A DNA stretch of 64,000 bases from Bacteroidales bacterium (GCA_015060395.1 SUYP01000003.1:1-64000); one strand, 5' to 3'. Counted from the first letter of the stretch, positions 23,989 to 34,282 are shown. Notes: a model not told the origin generated them from the letters alone. Made by a program: numbers and translations.

Positions 23989-25329
23989 TTATTCTTCTCC
24001 TTCCTGCTCGTCAGTCCCGGAAAAGGCACGTGCTTCGTCGAATTTTGCCTTCATAGTCGGATTCTTATAAGTCAGTTTCTTGATAGTCAGTCCTTCGGCT
24101 TTTTCGTTTGCCAGACGGAGATTGTTCTCGGAACTCAGCAATGCCTCCTTGGTCTTCTGCAGGGCCTTGATGGACTTGTCAATCTCGTCTATGGCATCCT
24201 TGAACTTCCTGCTGGCAAGTTCGTAATTCCTTCCGAATTTCTCCTTGAACTCCAGCAGTCTCGCCTCGAAATTGGTTACATCCACCGACTGGCTGCGGGC
24301 GATTGCAAGTTCGCGCTGATACTGTATCGATTTCTTCGATGCGTTCACAAGCAATGTGATCATAGGCATAAAGAACTGCGGACGGATGACATACATCTTC
24401 GGATATCGGTACGATACATCCACGATGCCGTTGTTATATAGTTCGTTTTCCGGTTCCAGGAGGGATACCAGCACGGCATATTCGCATTTCTTTGCATTTC
24501 TGTCAGCATCCAGTTTCTTGAAGAAATCTTCGTTTCTGTGCTTGTGCGCAGTATCGTCGAGTTCATTCTTCATCTCGAACATAATGGAGACATATTCGAT
24601 GCCGTCTTCATAGTCGCGGAAAATGAAGTCGCCTTTGCTTCCACCTGACGCGTCGTTATCCTTTTCGAAAAAAGCGTTCGGGAACATCGGCCTCATAGTT
24701 CCGTTGAAGATTGTTGAGCAATGGGCTTCAAGACTTTCCCCGACCATCTTGGTGGACATCCTGATCTTCATATCCTTATAATAGTCCACCTGTTCCTGGG
24801 CGATCTTCAGCTTGGCTTCATATTCCTCCCTGATGGCTTTCTTTTCCAGCTCCGACTGGCTTCTGGCCAGGCTGCCTGAGTTCTTGAGCTCCGCAATCTG
24901 CCTGTCCTTGATGCCTATCACCTCTTTCATCTCGTCCTTGGCCTTGAGCACAGCATTTTCTTTGTCGGCTGCACTCCGGCTGATGTCTCCTTTAAGTCCG
25001 GAGATGATCAGTTCCTTGGCAGCAAGGGCGTTGCTGAGTTCCAGTGATTTCTTCTCTATAATGCCTTGCAGTTCAGTCCTGAGCCGGTTGATTTCCTGTT
25101 CTTTGTTACTGATTTCCAGGTCTTTGGCTTGAAGTTTCCTGCCAAAATCCTCTCTGGTGACAGCTTCTCGTGCCTTCTGTTCGGCCTCCTGTCTTCCTCT
25201 CATCTCTCCAAGCCTTATCTGAAGCTCGGATTCGAACTCGGCGTTCTTTACCTGGCTTACTATTGATGCGTAGTCAGCCTCATCGACAGAGAATACGTTT
25301 CCACATTTAGGACATTTCAATTCTTTCAT
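23989..25329 (-). CDS. DUF2130 coiled-coil protein
   Basis: 446 residues. N-terminal zinc-ribbon-like C-P-K-C-G-N-V-F, a long coiled coil (about 30-185, with [10 protein letters not shown]), then the DUF2130 core from about 195 ([24 protein letters not shown]) and a helical end. The core shows a nuclease-like D ... E-x-K arrangement, so it may bind or cut nucleic acid; function in the family is not established. Divergent from purE. Confidence 0.85.
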   Translation of the reverse strand: MKELKCPKCGNVFSVDEADYASIVSQVKNAEFESELQIRLGEMRGRQEAEQKAREAVTREDFGRKLQAKDLEISNKEQEINRLRTELQGIIEKKSLELSNALAAKELIISGLKGDISRSAADKENAVLKAKDEMKEVIGIKDRQIAELKNSGSLARSQSELEKKAIREEYEAKLKIAQEQVDYYKDMKIRMSTKMVGESLEAHCSTIFNGTMRPMFPNAFFEKDNDASGGSKGDFIFRDYEDGIEYVSIMFEMKNELDDTAHKHRNEDFFKKLDADRNAKKCEYAVLVSLLEPENELYNNGIVDVSYRYPKMYVIRPQFFMPMITLLVNASKKSIQYQRELAIARSQSVDVTNFEARLLEFKEKFGRNYELASRKFKDAIDEIDKSIKALQKTKEALLSSENNLRLANEKAEGLTIKKLTYKNPTMKAKFDEARAFSGTDEQEGEE

Positions 25330-25373
25330 TGCTCAATTGTTTTCTTCACCCGCAAAATTAGTGATTTTTTCAC

Positions 25374-25381
25374 TATATTTG
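25374..25381 (+). promoter_or_regulatory. Candidate -7 box of purE
   Basis: TATATTTG (TAnnTTTG) about 92 bases before the purE ATG. The leader is purine-rich (GGCAAAGGGAAG) with no riboswitch I can recognise. Confidence 0.45.
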
Positions 25382-25472
25382 CGACTTATATTCATAGTGA
25401 AGTAATATGGCTCACGGCGCAGGCAAAGGGAAGTGAATATTGAAGAGGAAATAAAGTAATATCGTTGAAAAT

Positions 25473-25940
25473 ATGAAAGTAGCTATCATTATGGGCTCGA
25501 CCAGCGACTACGAGATAATGTCGCAGGCGGTAAATGTTCTCGAGGATCTCGGAGTGGAGATCGTGAAGAAGGTCATCAGCGCACACAGAACACCTGACCT
25601 GATGTGCGAATTCGCAAAATCAGCAAGGCAGAACGGAATCGGAGTCATCATCGCCGGAGCAGGCGGAGCCGCTCACGTTGCAGGTGTCGTTGCCGGAATG
25701 ACAACCGTTCCTGTCATCGGAGTTCCGATCCAGACCAAGGCTCTTGGCGGAATGGATTCCCTTCTTTCCATCGTTCAGATGCCTTCAGGCATACCGGTAG
25801 CTACAATGGCTATCAACGGTTCCAAGAATGCAGGCCTTTTCGCTGCTCAGATCCTCGCTCTTTCTGACGAGGCTCTTTCGGCAAGGCTTGATGAATTTAG
25901 AAGAAACCAGACACAGAAAGTTTTAGACGCAACAATCTGA
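25473..25940 (+). CDS. purE: N5-carboxyaminoimidazole ribonucleotide mutase (PurE, class I)
   Basis: 155 residues. Starts I-I-M-G-S-T-S-D-Y, has S-A-H-R-T-P and the G-A-G-G-A-A-H-V substrate loop, and [28 protein letters not shown]. Converts N5-CAIR to CAIR in IMP synthesis. It is followed 3 bases later by purL. No purK lies in the window. Confidence 0.95.
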   Translation: MKVAIIMGSTSDYEIMSQAVNVLEDLGVEIVKKVISAHRTPDLMCEFAKSARQNGIGVIIAGAGGAAHVAGVVAGMTTVPVIGVPIQTKALGGMDSLLSIVQMPSGIPVATMAINGSKNAGLFAAQILALSDEALSARLDEFRRNQTQKVLDATI

Positions 25941-25943
25941 TAT

Positions 25944-28900
25944 ATGAGCAACTATCGCATTTACGTAGAAAAGTATCCTGAATTTCAGGTGGAAGCGCGC
26001 AGCCTTCTGAACGAACTGAATGAGAATCTTCAGCTTGATCTCGGAACACTGCGCCTGCTTAATGTATATGACCTCTTCGGCTTCTCGGAGGAACTTCTGG
26101 AGAAGAGCCGTTACAGCGTTTTCGGAGAGATCGTGACAGACAGCGTGACGGATGAGTGTAATCTTTCGGACGCAAGATATATTGCCGTGGAGTATCTTCC
26201 AGGCCAGTTCGACCAACGTGCGGCTTCGGCAGTGGATTGTGTACGCCTTATCGACCCGACGGCAAAGGTGAGCATCAAGAGCTCCAAGCTCATCATTCTT
26301 CCGGCTGATACGTCAGATGAGGTGATAGCCAGAATAAAGAAATATTATATCAATGCAGTTGAGTCCCGCGAGAAGGATCTTTCCAAGCTGACGGCTATGG
26401 AACAGCCGGAAGTGACTCCGGTGCCTGTCCTTGAGGGACTTACCGCTCTGACGGAGGATGAGCTTGCTCCTTATTGCAAGAAGATGGGGCTGGCGATGAA
26501 TGCCGATGACCTCCGCGAAGTCGTGAATTATTTCAAGGCTGAAGGACGTGACCCGTCGGAGACCGAGCTCCGTATCCTCGATACATATTGGAGCGACCAT
26601 TGCCGTCACACCACATTCACGACAGAACTCGAGGATATCGATATCGAGGAGTCTTTCCTCAAGGAAGAGATCGACGGAACGCTCAATCTTTATATGAAGA
26701 TCCGTCAGGAACTCGGACGCGAGCACAAAGGTGTGAATCTTATGGATATGGCCACAGTGGGAGCCCGCTACCTCAAGGCAAAAGGCCTTCTTGACGATAT
26801 GGAGGTCAGCGAGGAGAACAATGCCTGCAGCATCTTCGTGGATGTGGACATCGTGAACGATGAGGGAGAAATGACCACAGAGAAATGGCTTCTCCAGTTC
26901 AAGAACGAGACGCACAACCATCCTACCGAGATCGAGCCTTTCGGAGGTGCCGCTACCTGTCTCGGAGGTGCTATCCGTGACCCTCTCTCGGGACGTGCAT
27001 ACGTATATCAGGCAATGCGAGTTACCGGTGCAGGTGATATCTATCTTCCTGTTTCGGAGACAATGGCCGGCAAACTCCCGCAGAGCATCATCAGCCGCAA
27101 GGCAGCCCACGGATATTCAAGCTATGGCAATCAGATCGGTCTTGCAACGACTCACGTGCGCGAGGTCTATCACGAGGGATATGTAGCAAAGCGTCTTGAG
27201 GTCGGTGCTGTAGTAGGAGCCGTAAAGGCGGACAGCGTGCGTCGCGAGAGCCCTGCACCAGGCGACGTGGTTCTGCTTCTGGGAGGCCGTACAGGCCGTG
27301 ACGGAGTCGGCGGAGCAACGGGTTCATCGAAGGAGCATACAGAGGAGTCTCTCGAGACCTGCGGAAGCGAGGTTCAGAAGGGTAATGCACCTGAGGAGAG
27401 AAAGCTCCAGAGGCTTTTCCGCCGTCCTGAGGTGACCAGGCTCATAAAGAAATCAAATGACTTCGGTGCCGGCGGCGTCAGCGTGGCGATCGGCGAGCTT
27501 ACCGACGGTCTTGACATATATCTCGACAGGGTACCTGTGAAATATAGCGGACTGAACTCTACCGAGCTTGCGATCAGCGAGTCTCAGGAGCGTATGTCCG
27601 TTGTCATCGAGGCCAAGGACAAGGATGCGATGATGGCATATTGCTCAAGCGAGAACGTGGAGGTGACATACGTGGCCGATGTAACAGACAGAAAGCGTAT
27701 GCGTATGTTCTACGGTGACAAGGTGATCGTGGATCTTTCACGTGAGTTCATCGACAGTGCAGGTGCAAAGCATTATGCAAAGGCTACGGTCGGAGCTGTA
27801 GAAGATAAGAATCCTTTCGAACGCAAAGTTGAGGGCGAGAACCTCAAGGAGAAGGTGTTCAACAACCTCCAGGATCCTAACGTTACATCTCAGAAGGGTC
27901 TTATCGAGATGTTCGATTCCACAATCGGCCGTTCTACAGTGCTTATGCCGTTCGGAGGAATGCTTCAGACAACGGAGACACAGGTGTCTGTACAGAAACT
28001 TCCAACAGAAGGATATACCGATACTGCATCTATTATGGCCTTCGGATACAATCCATATATCGCAAGCTGGAGCCCTTATCACGGTGCGGCCTACGCTGTA
28101 GTAGAGGCTTGTGCAAAGGTGGTGGCTGCCGGAGCGGACTATGAAAAGATGCGTTTCTCATATCAGGAGTACTTCGAGCGTATGACCGACCGCAAGTCTT
28201 GGGGCAAGCCGCTTTCGGCTCTTCTCGGAGCGCTCAAGATGCAGGTTGAGTTCGGTCTTCCTTCAATCGGAGGTAAGGACTCTATGAGCGGAACATTCGA
28301 GAACATAAATGTCCCTCCTATGCTTATGGCATTCGGTATCACGACAGTTGATGCGGAGAAGGTCATTTCTCCTGAACTCAAGTATGAGGGCAATAAGCTT
28401 TACCTGATCAAGCATACTCCGCTTGCGAACTATATGCCTGATGTAGAGCAGCTTAAGGCTAACTGGAAATATGTTACCGGACAGATCGAGGCTGAAAATA
28501 TCGTTTCTGGATATGCCCTCGGATTCGGAGGCCTTGCAGAAGCTATATGCAAGATGTCGTTCGGTAACGGTCTTGATGCAAAGATAGATTATGACGAGAA
28601 GGAACTGTTCAACTATGGTTACGGCTCTATCCTCGTCGAGGCTGAAGAGGAACTTGATTATCCGAACGCAATTCTTATCGGAGAGGTTACAGACGGTGAG
28701 GAAAGCGAACTCATCATCAACGGCAAGAAGTTCGATATCTTCGAACTTATGGATGTGAATTCGGCAAGATTCGCACAGGTTTATCCTGATACAGCAGAGG
28801 CTTACAACAAGAAGATCGCTCCAGCAGGCCTGGAGGGCGTGAAGCCGTTCAAGGCGAAGAAGGCTGACCTCAAATATAAGGGTGAGCCTGTCGAGAAGCC

Positions 28901-29702
28901 TATTGCATACCTTCCTGTCTTCCCTGGTACAAACTGTGACTATGACTCTGCAAAGGCTTGGCGCAATGCCGGTGCCGAGGTACGTATGAGTGTATTCTGC
29001 AATCTCACAGAAGATGATATCTTCCGTTCTATCGCGGAAATGAAGAAGAATATCGACGAGTGTCATATCCTGATGCTCTGCGGCGGATTCTCTGCGGGAG
29101 ATGAGCCGGACGGAAGTGGTAAGTTCATTGCCAATGTCCTGAACAACAAGGATATAGCTGACTCGATCCACGCGCTTATCGACCGTGGTGGTCTTATTCT
29201 CGGCATCTGCAACGGATTCCAGGCTCTTGTTAAGTCGGGTCTCCTTCCATACGGCCGTCTCGGTCAGGTGACAAAGGACAGCCCTACACTCTTCCGTAAC
29301 GACATCAACCGCCATATCTCGCAGATGGTTACAACCCGTATATCGACTACCAATTCTCCTTGGCTCAAGGGCTTTGCCATAGGTGATCTTCATACTATCG
29401 CCGTAAGTCACGGAGAGGGTAAGTTCGTTGTGAATGAGGAACTTGCGAAGGAACTCTTTGCCAACGGACAGGTGGCGTTCCAGTATGTCGATCCTATCGA
29501 GGAGGAGGTTACTATGGAGTCTCCATACAACCCTAACGGTTCTTATTATGCAATCGAGGGAATCATAAGCCGCAACGGTCAGATTCTCGGTAAGATGGGA
29601 CATACGGAGCGTTTTGAGGGCAATCTGTTCAAGAATATAATGGACGAGGGCCTTGAGCAGCCGTTGTTTGACAATGCTGTAGAGTATTTTAGAGGAGAAT
29701 AG
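25944..29702 (+). CDS. purL: Phosphoribosylformylglycinamidine synthase, large single-chain form
   Basis: 1252 residues, the long form in which the synthase and glutaminase domains are fused. Order: N-terminal PurS-like part (1-150), linker with S-D-H-C-R-H-T-T-F near 215, synthase halves with E-T-H-N-H-P-T-E near 320 and G-K-D-S-M-S-G-T near 775, and a C-terminal class I glutamine amidotransferase starting L-P-V-F-P-G-T-N-C-D-Y with nucleophile Cys1089 in G-I-C-N-G and a late His-x-Glu. Makes FGAM from FGAR, glutamine and ATP. Intact throughout. Confidence 0.96.
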   Translation: MSNYRIYVEKYPEFQVEARSLLNELNENLQLDLGTLRLLNVYDLFGFSEELLEKSRYSVFGEIVTDSVTDECNLSDARYIAVEYLPGQFDQRAASAVDCVRLIDPTAKVSIKSSKLIILPADTSDEVIARIKKYYINAVESREKDLSKLTAMEQPEVTPVPVLEGLTALTEDELAPYCKKMGLAMNADDLREVVNYFKAEGRDPSETELRILDTYWSDHCRHTTFTTELEDIDIEESFLKEEIDGTLNLYMKIRQELGREHKGVNLMDMATVGARYLKAKGLLDDMEVSEENNACSIFVDVDIVNDEGEMTTEKWLLQFKNETHNHPTEIEPFGGAATCLGGAIRDPLSGRAYVYQAMRVTGAGDIYLPVSETMAGKLPQSIISRKAAHGYSSYGNQIGLATTHVREVYHEGYVAKRLEVGAVVGAVKADSVRRESPAPGDVVLLLGGRTGRDGVGGATGSSKEHTEESLETCGSEVQKGNAPEERKLQRLFRRPEVTRLIKKSNDFGAGGVSVAIGELTDGLDIYLDRVPVKYSGLNSTELAISESQERMSVVIEAKDKDAMMAYCSSENVEVTYVADVTDRKRMRMFYGDKVIVDLSREFIDSAGAKHYAKATVGAVEDKNPFERKVEGENLKEKVFNNLQDPNVTSQKGLIEMFDSTIGRSTVLMPFGGMLQTTETQVSVQKLPTEGYTDTASIMAFGYNPYIASWSPYHGAAYAVVEACAKVVAAGADYEKMRFSYQEYFERMTDRKSWGKPLSALLGALKMQVEFGLPSIGGKDSMSGTFENINVPPMLMAFGITTVDAEKVISPELKYEGNKLYLIKHTPLANYMPDVEQLKANWKYVTGQIEAENIVSGYALGFGGLAEAICKMSFGNGLDAKIDYDEKELFNYGYGSILVEAEEELDYPNAILIGEVTDGEESELIINGKKFDIFELMDVNSARFAQVYPDTAEAYNKKIAPAGLEGVKPFKAKKADLKYKGEPVEKPIAYLPVFPGTNCDYDSAKAWRNAGAEVRMSVFCNLTEDDIFRSIAEMKKNIDECHILMLCGGFSAGDEPDGSGKFIANVLNNKDIADSIHALIDRGGLILGICNGFQALVKSGLLPYGRLGQVTKDSPTLFRNDINRHISQMVTTRISTTNSPWLKGFAIGDLHTIAVSHGEGKFVVNEELAKELFANGQVAFQYVDPIEEEVTMESPYNPNGSYYAIEGIISRNGQILGKMGHTERFEGNLFKNIMDEGLEQPLFDNAVEYFRGE

Positions 29703-29725
29703 AACGGCCTATGGCCATATGTTCC

Positions 29726-29781
29726 GGTGACCCCCGCCTGCCTGACGGCAGGCACCCCCTAGCCGGGGGTGGCATGTCACC
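29726..29781. repeat. Branched palindromic element between purL and purF
   Basis: Nested stems: GGTGAC/GTCACC (29726-29731 with 29776-29781), ACCCCCG/CGGGGGT (29730-29736 with 29764-29770), and an inner TGCCTG-ACGG-CAGGCA hairpin (29739-29754). Strongly GC-rich compared with the flanks. It may be a REP-like repeat or a processing hairpin tuning purF relative to purL. Confidence 0.6.
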
Positions 29782-29860
29782 TCCACACAATGACCATAGT
29801 CCTGTTATCAATACAATCATTGTCAGACATTCCAAAGGATGTTAACGCGGAGGTTAAGAA

Positions 29861-31264
29861 ATGTGTAAGTGTAGTAATAATAGTTTTAGAGACGATAAGT
29901 TGCATCACGAGTGTGGTGTACTTGGAATATATGGTGTTGAGGATGCTGCAGGCCTGGCATATTATGGCCTGCACGCCCTCCAGCACAGAGGTCAGCAGGG
30001 TTGCGGCATAGTGTCAGTGGCTCCTGACGGACAGTTCCACAGAGTAAAGGGGGACGGTCTGGTGACAGAAGTGTTCAACGAGCAGAAACTTTTGAAGCTT
30101 CCTGGCAAGATGGCAATCGGACACGTCAGATACAGCAATGCCGGCTGCAAGGGAACCGAGAATATCCAGCCTTTCCTTTTCCATCATAATTCAGGCGATT
30201 TCGCTATGGCCAACAACGGCCAGATCGTCAATTATAATCAGCTTCGTGAGGAACTGGAGGACAAGGGAAGCCTTTTCCAGTCTTCGTCTGATGCTGAAGT
30301 GCTTGCCCATCTGATCAAGAAGCAGGGTATAGACAAGGATCTGCCTCGTATATATGCCATAAAGGATGCCTTGAACCAGATCGACGGTGCATTTGCATTC
30401 GTGATTATGACCGGCCGCCGCATCTATGCCTGCCGTGACAAGTACGGTTTCCATCCTCTTGCCATCGGAAAGATCGGCGAGGGATATGTAGTTGCGAGCG
30501 AGACTTGTGCCTTTGATGTGATCGGAGCCGAATATATCCGTGATGTCGAGCCGGGTGAGATCGTGACGATAGACCATCACGGCATACGCAGCCAGTTCTA
30601 TTCTGAGCCGCAGCGTCACGCGATGTGTGCTATGGAGTACGTCTATTTTGCACGTCCGGACAGCGATATCGAAGGATGCAATGTGCATAATTACCGAAAG
30701 GAATCAGGAAAGATTCTTTTCCAGGAAGCTCCGGCTGATGCGGACATCGTGATCGGTGTGCCGGATTCAAGCCTCAGCGCCGCCCAGGGTTATGCGGAGG
30801 CCAGCGGTCTCCCGTACGAGATGGGACTTATAAAGAACAAATACATAGGACGTACATTCATCCTTCCGACTCAGTCTCTTCGTGAGAAAGGTGTGAAGAT
30901 GAAGCTTTCGCCTGTAAAGACCATAGTGAAGGGCAAGAGGGTGGTACTTGTGGACGATTCCATCGTCCGTGGAACGACTTCCCTGAAGATCGTGAAGATG
31001 CTTCGCGAGGCCGGTGCAGCAGAAGTGCACGTCCGTATTGCCAGCGCTCCGTTGAAATATACTTGTTTTTATGGAGTGGATGTGCATACGCCTCAGGAAC
31101 TTATCAGCAACAGCAACAATGTGGAGCAGGTGTGCAAACTCATTGATGCTGATTCCCTTGCGTTCCTGTCGCACGAAGGAATGCTTGCTGCGGGACGTCG
31201 TGACGACCTCTGTCTCGCCTGCTTTAACCACAAATATCCTACGCAGCTCTACGGAGAGGAGTAG
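29861..31264 (+). CDS. purF: Amidophosphoribosyltransferase
   Basis: 467 residues. A short propeptide ends before Cys18 (H-H-E-C-G-V-L-G), the N-terminal nucleophile glutaminase exposed after cleavage. Includes H-A-L-Q-H-R-G-Q-Q-G, H-V-R-Y-S, and the PRPP loop V-V-L-V-D-D-S-I-V-R-G-T-T. Four cysteines in typical late positions could hold an Fe-S cluster. First committed step of purine synthesis. The BASS-like transporter begins 2 bases after its stop. Confidence 0.95.
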   Translation: MCKCSNNSFRDDKLHHECGVLGIYGVEDAAGLAYYGLHALQHRGQQGCGIVSVAPDGQFHRVKGDGLVTEVFNEQKLLKLPGKMAIGHVRYSNAGCKGTENIQPFLFHHNSGDFAMANNGQIVNYNQLREELEDKGSLFQSSSDAEVLAHLIKKQGIDKDLPRIYAIKDALNQIDGAFAFVIMTGRRIYACRDKYGFHPLAIGKIGEGYVVASETCAFDVIGAEYIRDVEPGEIVTIDHHGIRSQFYSEPQRHAMCAMEYVYFARPDSDIEGCNVHNYRKESGKILFQEAPADADIVIGVPDSSLSAAQGYAEASGLPYEMGLIKNKYIGRTFILPTQSLREKGVKMKLSPVKTIVKGKRVVLVDDSIVRGTTSLKIVKMLREAGAAEVHVRIASAPLKYTCFYGVDVHTPQELISNSNNVEQVCKLIDADSLAFLSHEGMLAAGRRDDLCLACFNHKYPTQLYGEE

Positions 31265-31266
31265 AT

Positions 31267-32412
31267 ATGGATTTAAAACAGACAATAAAAGACTGGATGC
31301 TTCCGATCGCTATGCTGACGGGAGCATCCCTTTATCTTATATATGATGCATTGCCGGAGCCGGTGCATAGAGCAGGTCCGTTCCTGAATGATCTTGTCGC
31401 TGTCCTGCAGCCCTTGCTGATATTCGCTATGCTGTTCCTGACCTTCTGCAGGATAGAGCCTCGTGAATTAAAGCCTCACAGATGGCACTGGTGGCTTCTG
31501 TTGATACAGGGAGGTTTGTTTACGCTTCTGGGACTCGGTACCGTCCTTCTTGTGAAACTGTTTCCTGGATGGGGAAGTGAATGGAAGGTCCTGGTGGAAA
31601 GCGCGATGCTGTGCCTTATCTGTCCGACGGCAACGGCGGCAGCAGTGGTTACGAGAAAGCTGGGAGGTGATGTGCCGGGAATCACAACATACATAGTATT
31701 GATCAATATTCTTGCTGCTGTGCTTGTACCATTGATAGTGCCGCTCATCCAGCCTATGGCAGGACTGACTTTCTGGGAAGCCTTCAATATGATTCTTGCG
31801 AAGGTGCTGCCTCTGCTGATGCTTCCTTGCTTCTGTGCCTGGCTGGTGCGTTATCTTATGCCTGGGGTGCACAGGAAGCTGCTCAAGTGGCAGGATCTTC
31901 CTTTCAATCTGTGGGTAGTGGCACTTGTATTGGCCATTGCTGTGACTACCAAGGCGATAGTCACGAGTGAGATGAGCTGGACTCTGATCCTGGCTATGTC
32001 AGCGGTTTCGCTGCTGTGCTGCATATTCCAGTTCCGGGCCGGCCGCTATGTCGGCAGCTGTTATAAACCTCGCCGTCCGGTCCTTAAGTCTTCAGGGCAG
32101 AGAGGACGAGGACCGTGCCACCCGCGGCACGAGAGCGGGGGGACCACGAGCGAAGCGAAGGGGTGGGGTGAGCGTAGCGAACGTCCGAGGCCCTCTGCCC
32201 TGAAGGCGGAAGAGAGAGGACGTGAGGTACGTAAGGTCACTGCCGGACAGTCACTGGGTCAGAAGAACACCGTTTTCGCTATCTGGCTGGGCTACACGTT
32301 TATGACTCCTGAGACGGCGATCGTAGGAGGACTCTATAGCATCTGGCACAACTGCTTCAACTCCTGGCAGCTATACAGACATAATCACCGCACACCAGAT
32401 ACGTCTGAATAA
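31267..32412 (+). CDS. BASS/SBF-like transporter carrying an in-frame insertion
   Basis: 381 residues with about nine or ten membrane spans. The sequence V-L-Q-P-L-L-I-F-A-M-L-F-L-T-F, I-C-P-T-A-T-A-A-A-V-V-T-R, and the final T-P-E-T-A-I-V-G-G-L-Y-S-I-W-H-N fit the bile-acid/sodium-symporter-like fold. Residues of about 264-325 are unlike the rest: Arg/Gly/Ser/Pro-rich and hydrophilic, encoded by the palindromic element at 32090-32205, between the eighth and last spans. The frame is kept. Without it the protein would have ordinary length (about 320). Linked to purF by spacing; transport of a purine-related or organic-anion substrate is possible. Confidence 0.75.
   Translation: MDLKQTIKDWMLPIAMLTGASLYLIYDALPEPVHRAGPFLNDLVAVLQPLLIFAMLFLTFCRIEPRELKPHRWHWWLLLIQGGLFTLLGLGTVLLVKLFPGWGSEWKVLVESAMLCLICPTATAAAVVTRKLGGDVPGITTYIVLINILAAVLVPLIVPLIQPMAGLTFWEAFNMILAKVLPLLMLPCFCAWLVRYLMPGVHRKLLKWQDLPFNLWVVALVLAIAVTTKAIVTSEMSWTLILAMSAVSLLCCIFQFRAGRYVGSCYKPRRPVLKSSGQRGRGPCHPRHESGGTTSEAKGWGERSERPRPSALKAEERGREVRKVTAGQSLGQKNTVFAIWLGYTFMTPETAIVGGLYSIWHNCFNSWQLYRHNHRTPDTSE
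32090..32205. repeat. 116-bp palindromic element inserted inside the transporter gene
   Basis: Outer perfect 13-bp inverted repeat CTTCAGGGCAGAG (32090-32102) and CTCTGCCCTGAAG (32193-32205); inner hairpin GTGCC-ACCCGC-GGCAC (near 32115-32130); and GAGCGAAGCGAA/GAGCGTAGCGAA blocks near 32148 and 32170. Such palindromes occur as small mobile repeats in bacterial genomes; here it lies in a coding region. Confidence 0.7.
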
Positions 32413-32429
32413 ACAGATTATAAACTGTT

Positions 32430-33251
32430 TTACTTAGGGAGGCCGAAGGTCTCGGACAGGTCCTTCATCTGAGCCTCAGACATACCTTCCGGTTCAAATC
32501 CCATATTCTTGCCGGCGATATATATCTGTGCGGCCTTGTTGAGCACGTCTATCTGGTCGAATGCCGACATTATGTCGGTGTCTATGGCAAATACGCCGTG
32601 CTTTTCCCACATAACGACGTCATAGTCTTCATCAATGGTTCTGATAGTGGCCTCAGCCAGCTCTACGCCTCCCGGCATAAGATACGGAACCATACCGAGG
32701 CCTCTCGGGCAGAAGGCCTTTGTTTCCGGTATCATAGACCATAGAAGTTTAGTGGCAACATCTTTCTCCATAAACTTGCGGCAGTGCGTCATCGCTACCA
32801 GCTCGATAGGGTGAGTATGAAGGGATGCACGGTATGGAGAACCCTTTCCGAGAAGGTAGTCGTGCACGCTCAGATGCGACGGCAGCTCGGATGTCGGGGC
32901 TACGGCCTGATCTGCGACTATTTCATAGTGTGCGCAGTCATCTGTGATCCTGATGATGGAACCGTTGGCCATAGGGTCACGTGCGAGGTCACGCATACGT
33001 TTCTGAGTGCCTTTGCAATAGAACCAGCATCCTTTCAGGTGAGGAAGGAAAGCTCCTATTGCCCTTGTCTGGCTTATTGCCGGAAGCGCTTTCATCTGCT
33101 CATCCACATATTCTGTGATGTTGACTGTTATGTTGCCTCCGTTTCTTTCTGCCCATCCTTTTTCCCACAGATAGCCGGCTGTTTCGGCGATCTGCAGGAT
33201 AGCGGATGATAATTCGGGACGATTGTCCAATATCGAATGTTTCATAATCAT
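32430..33251 (-). CDS. rhaD: Rhamnulose-1-phosphate aldolase
   Basis: 273 residues, class II aldolase family: G-G-N-I-T-V-N, S-E-L-P-S-H-L-S-V-H, S-L-H-T-H-P-I-E-L-V-A-M-T-H (metal-binding His), W-E-K-H-G-V-F-A. Splits L-rhamnulose-1-phosphate into DHAP and L-lactaldehyde. Start overlaps the rhaT stop by 4 bases. Last gene of the operon; no lactaldehyde reductase follows in the window. Confidence 0.92.
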   Translation of the reverse strand: MIMKHSILDNRPELSSAILQIAETAGYLWEKGWAERNGGNITVNITEYVDEQMKALPAISQTRAIGAFLPHLKGCWFYCKGTQKRMRDLARDPMANGSIIRITDDCAHYEIVADQAVAPTSELPSHLSVHDYLLGKGSPYRASLHTHPIELVAMTHCRKFMEKDVATKLLWSMIPETKAFCPRGLGMVPYLMPGGVELAEATIRTIDEDYDVVMWEKHGVFAIDTDIMSAFDQIDVLNKAAQIYIAGKNMGFEPEGMSEAQMKDLSETFGLPK

Positions 33252-34282
33252 TTCAATAATTCAGGCAGGAACGAACTTGCGATGAGCACGGCTATTCCTG
33301 TGATCAGAACGATGATGGTCTTTTTCGAACATCCCTTCCATTCCTTGAGTATGATGCCCCATACGTTGGAGAATGTGACGTTCAAGGCCATAAGGATGCA
33401 GAATGCGAGGGTGTCCATAGCGCTTCCGGCTGTAAAGAAGCTGCGGCCGAGCGACAGACCGAAGAACTGGCTGTACCAAAGCAGGCCGGCAAGTGCACAG
33501 AAGAATATGTTCGAAGCCCACAGCTTACCGTCCTTGTAGTCTGTGAATGTCCTGTTCCTTACGTTCTGGAAGATGCAGTAGCAGGCGTTGGTAAGGAAGC
33601 CTCCGACAGTTACCAGAAGGGTGGCAGGAAGAGTCCTGAACATAGGGTCTGTGAGTTCGCCGAAATTAAGTTCCTTTCCGAATTCAAGGCCTACATTGAA
33701 GCATCCGCTCATAAATCCTGCAAGCAGTGCGATGGCCAGTCCCTTAGGGAAGTTGAAGTCCTTTACGGCTTCTTTCTTCTCTTCTTCTGAAAGGCTTGCC
33801 GACTTCATACCTCCGGCTATTCCTATTATGGCTATGCCTGCGAGGGTGGTCACTACTCCGATTATGACAGCTGCAGTCAATGATGAAAGAGCATCAAGTT
33901 CCGGGAAGAAGATGTTCAGCAGTACAGGGCCCATAATGGTACCGAGGCCGGCACAGGTGCCCAGAGCTATAGACTGTCCGAGAGCCACTCCGAGGTAACG
34001 CATAGACAGACCGAAGGTCAAGCCTCCCACTCCCCAAAGTACTCCGAAGAACATTGTGAGGAACGATTCCTTCGGTGCGGCTGCATAAAGTTCAAAGAGC
34101 CCGTGTCCTTGAGGAACTGCGAGAAGTGCTCCCAATATCGGGAAGATCAGCCAGGCAAAGACTCCCTGTATGAGCCAGTAGCTCTCCCAGCTCCATTTCC
34201 TTATCTTGTTGATCGGTACGTAACTGCTCGACTGGCAGAAGGCGCCGATGGCTATTATAAGCAATCCAATGACTGTGTTCAT
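33248..34282 (-). CDS. rhaT: L-rhamnose/H+ symporter
   Basis: 344 residues, ten membrane spans. The family-typical N-terminus G-A-F-C-Q-S-S-S-Y-V-P-I-N-K and R-K-W-S-W-E-S-Y-W, and internal repeats of the drug/metabolite transporter superfamily. Takes up L-rhamnose. One base between its start and the rhaA stop supports coupled expression. Confidence 0.92.
   Translation of the reverse strand: MNTVIGLLIIAIGAFCQSSSYVPINKIRKWSWESYWLIQGVFAWLIFPILGALLAVPQGHGLFELYAAAPKESFLTMFFGVLWGVGGLTFGLSMRYLGVALGQSIALGTCAGLGTIMGPVLLNIFFPELDALSSLTAAVIIGVVTTLAGIAIIGIAGGMKSASLSEEEKKEAVKDFNFPKGLAIALLAGFMSGCFNVGLEFGKELNFGELTDPMFRTLPATLLVTVGGFLTNACYCIFQNVRNRTFTDYKDGKLWASNIFFCALAGLLWYSQFFGLSLGRSFFTAGSAMDTLAFCILMALNVTFSNVWGIILKEWKGCSKKTIIVLITGIAVLIASSFLPELLK

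Noticed and set aside
25382..25472. Purine riboswitch in the purE leader
   Set aside because: No three-stem junction or conserved core residues found in the leader.
26313..29603. Long minus-strand frames across purL
   Set aside because: Mirror-frame artefacts of a codon-biased conserved gene; no family pattern.
31267..32412. Transporter as a pseudogene because of the insertion
   Set aside because: The frame stays open and the final conserved membrane span follows the insertion.
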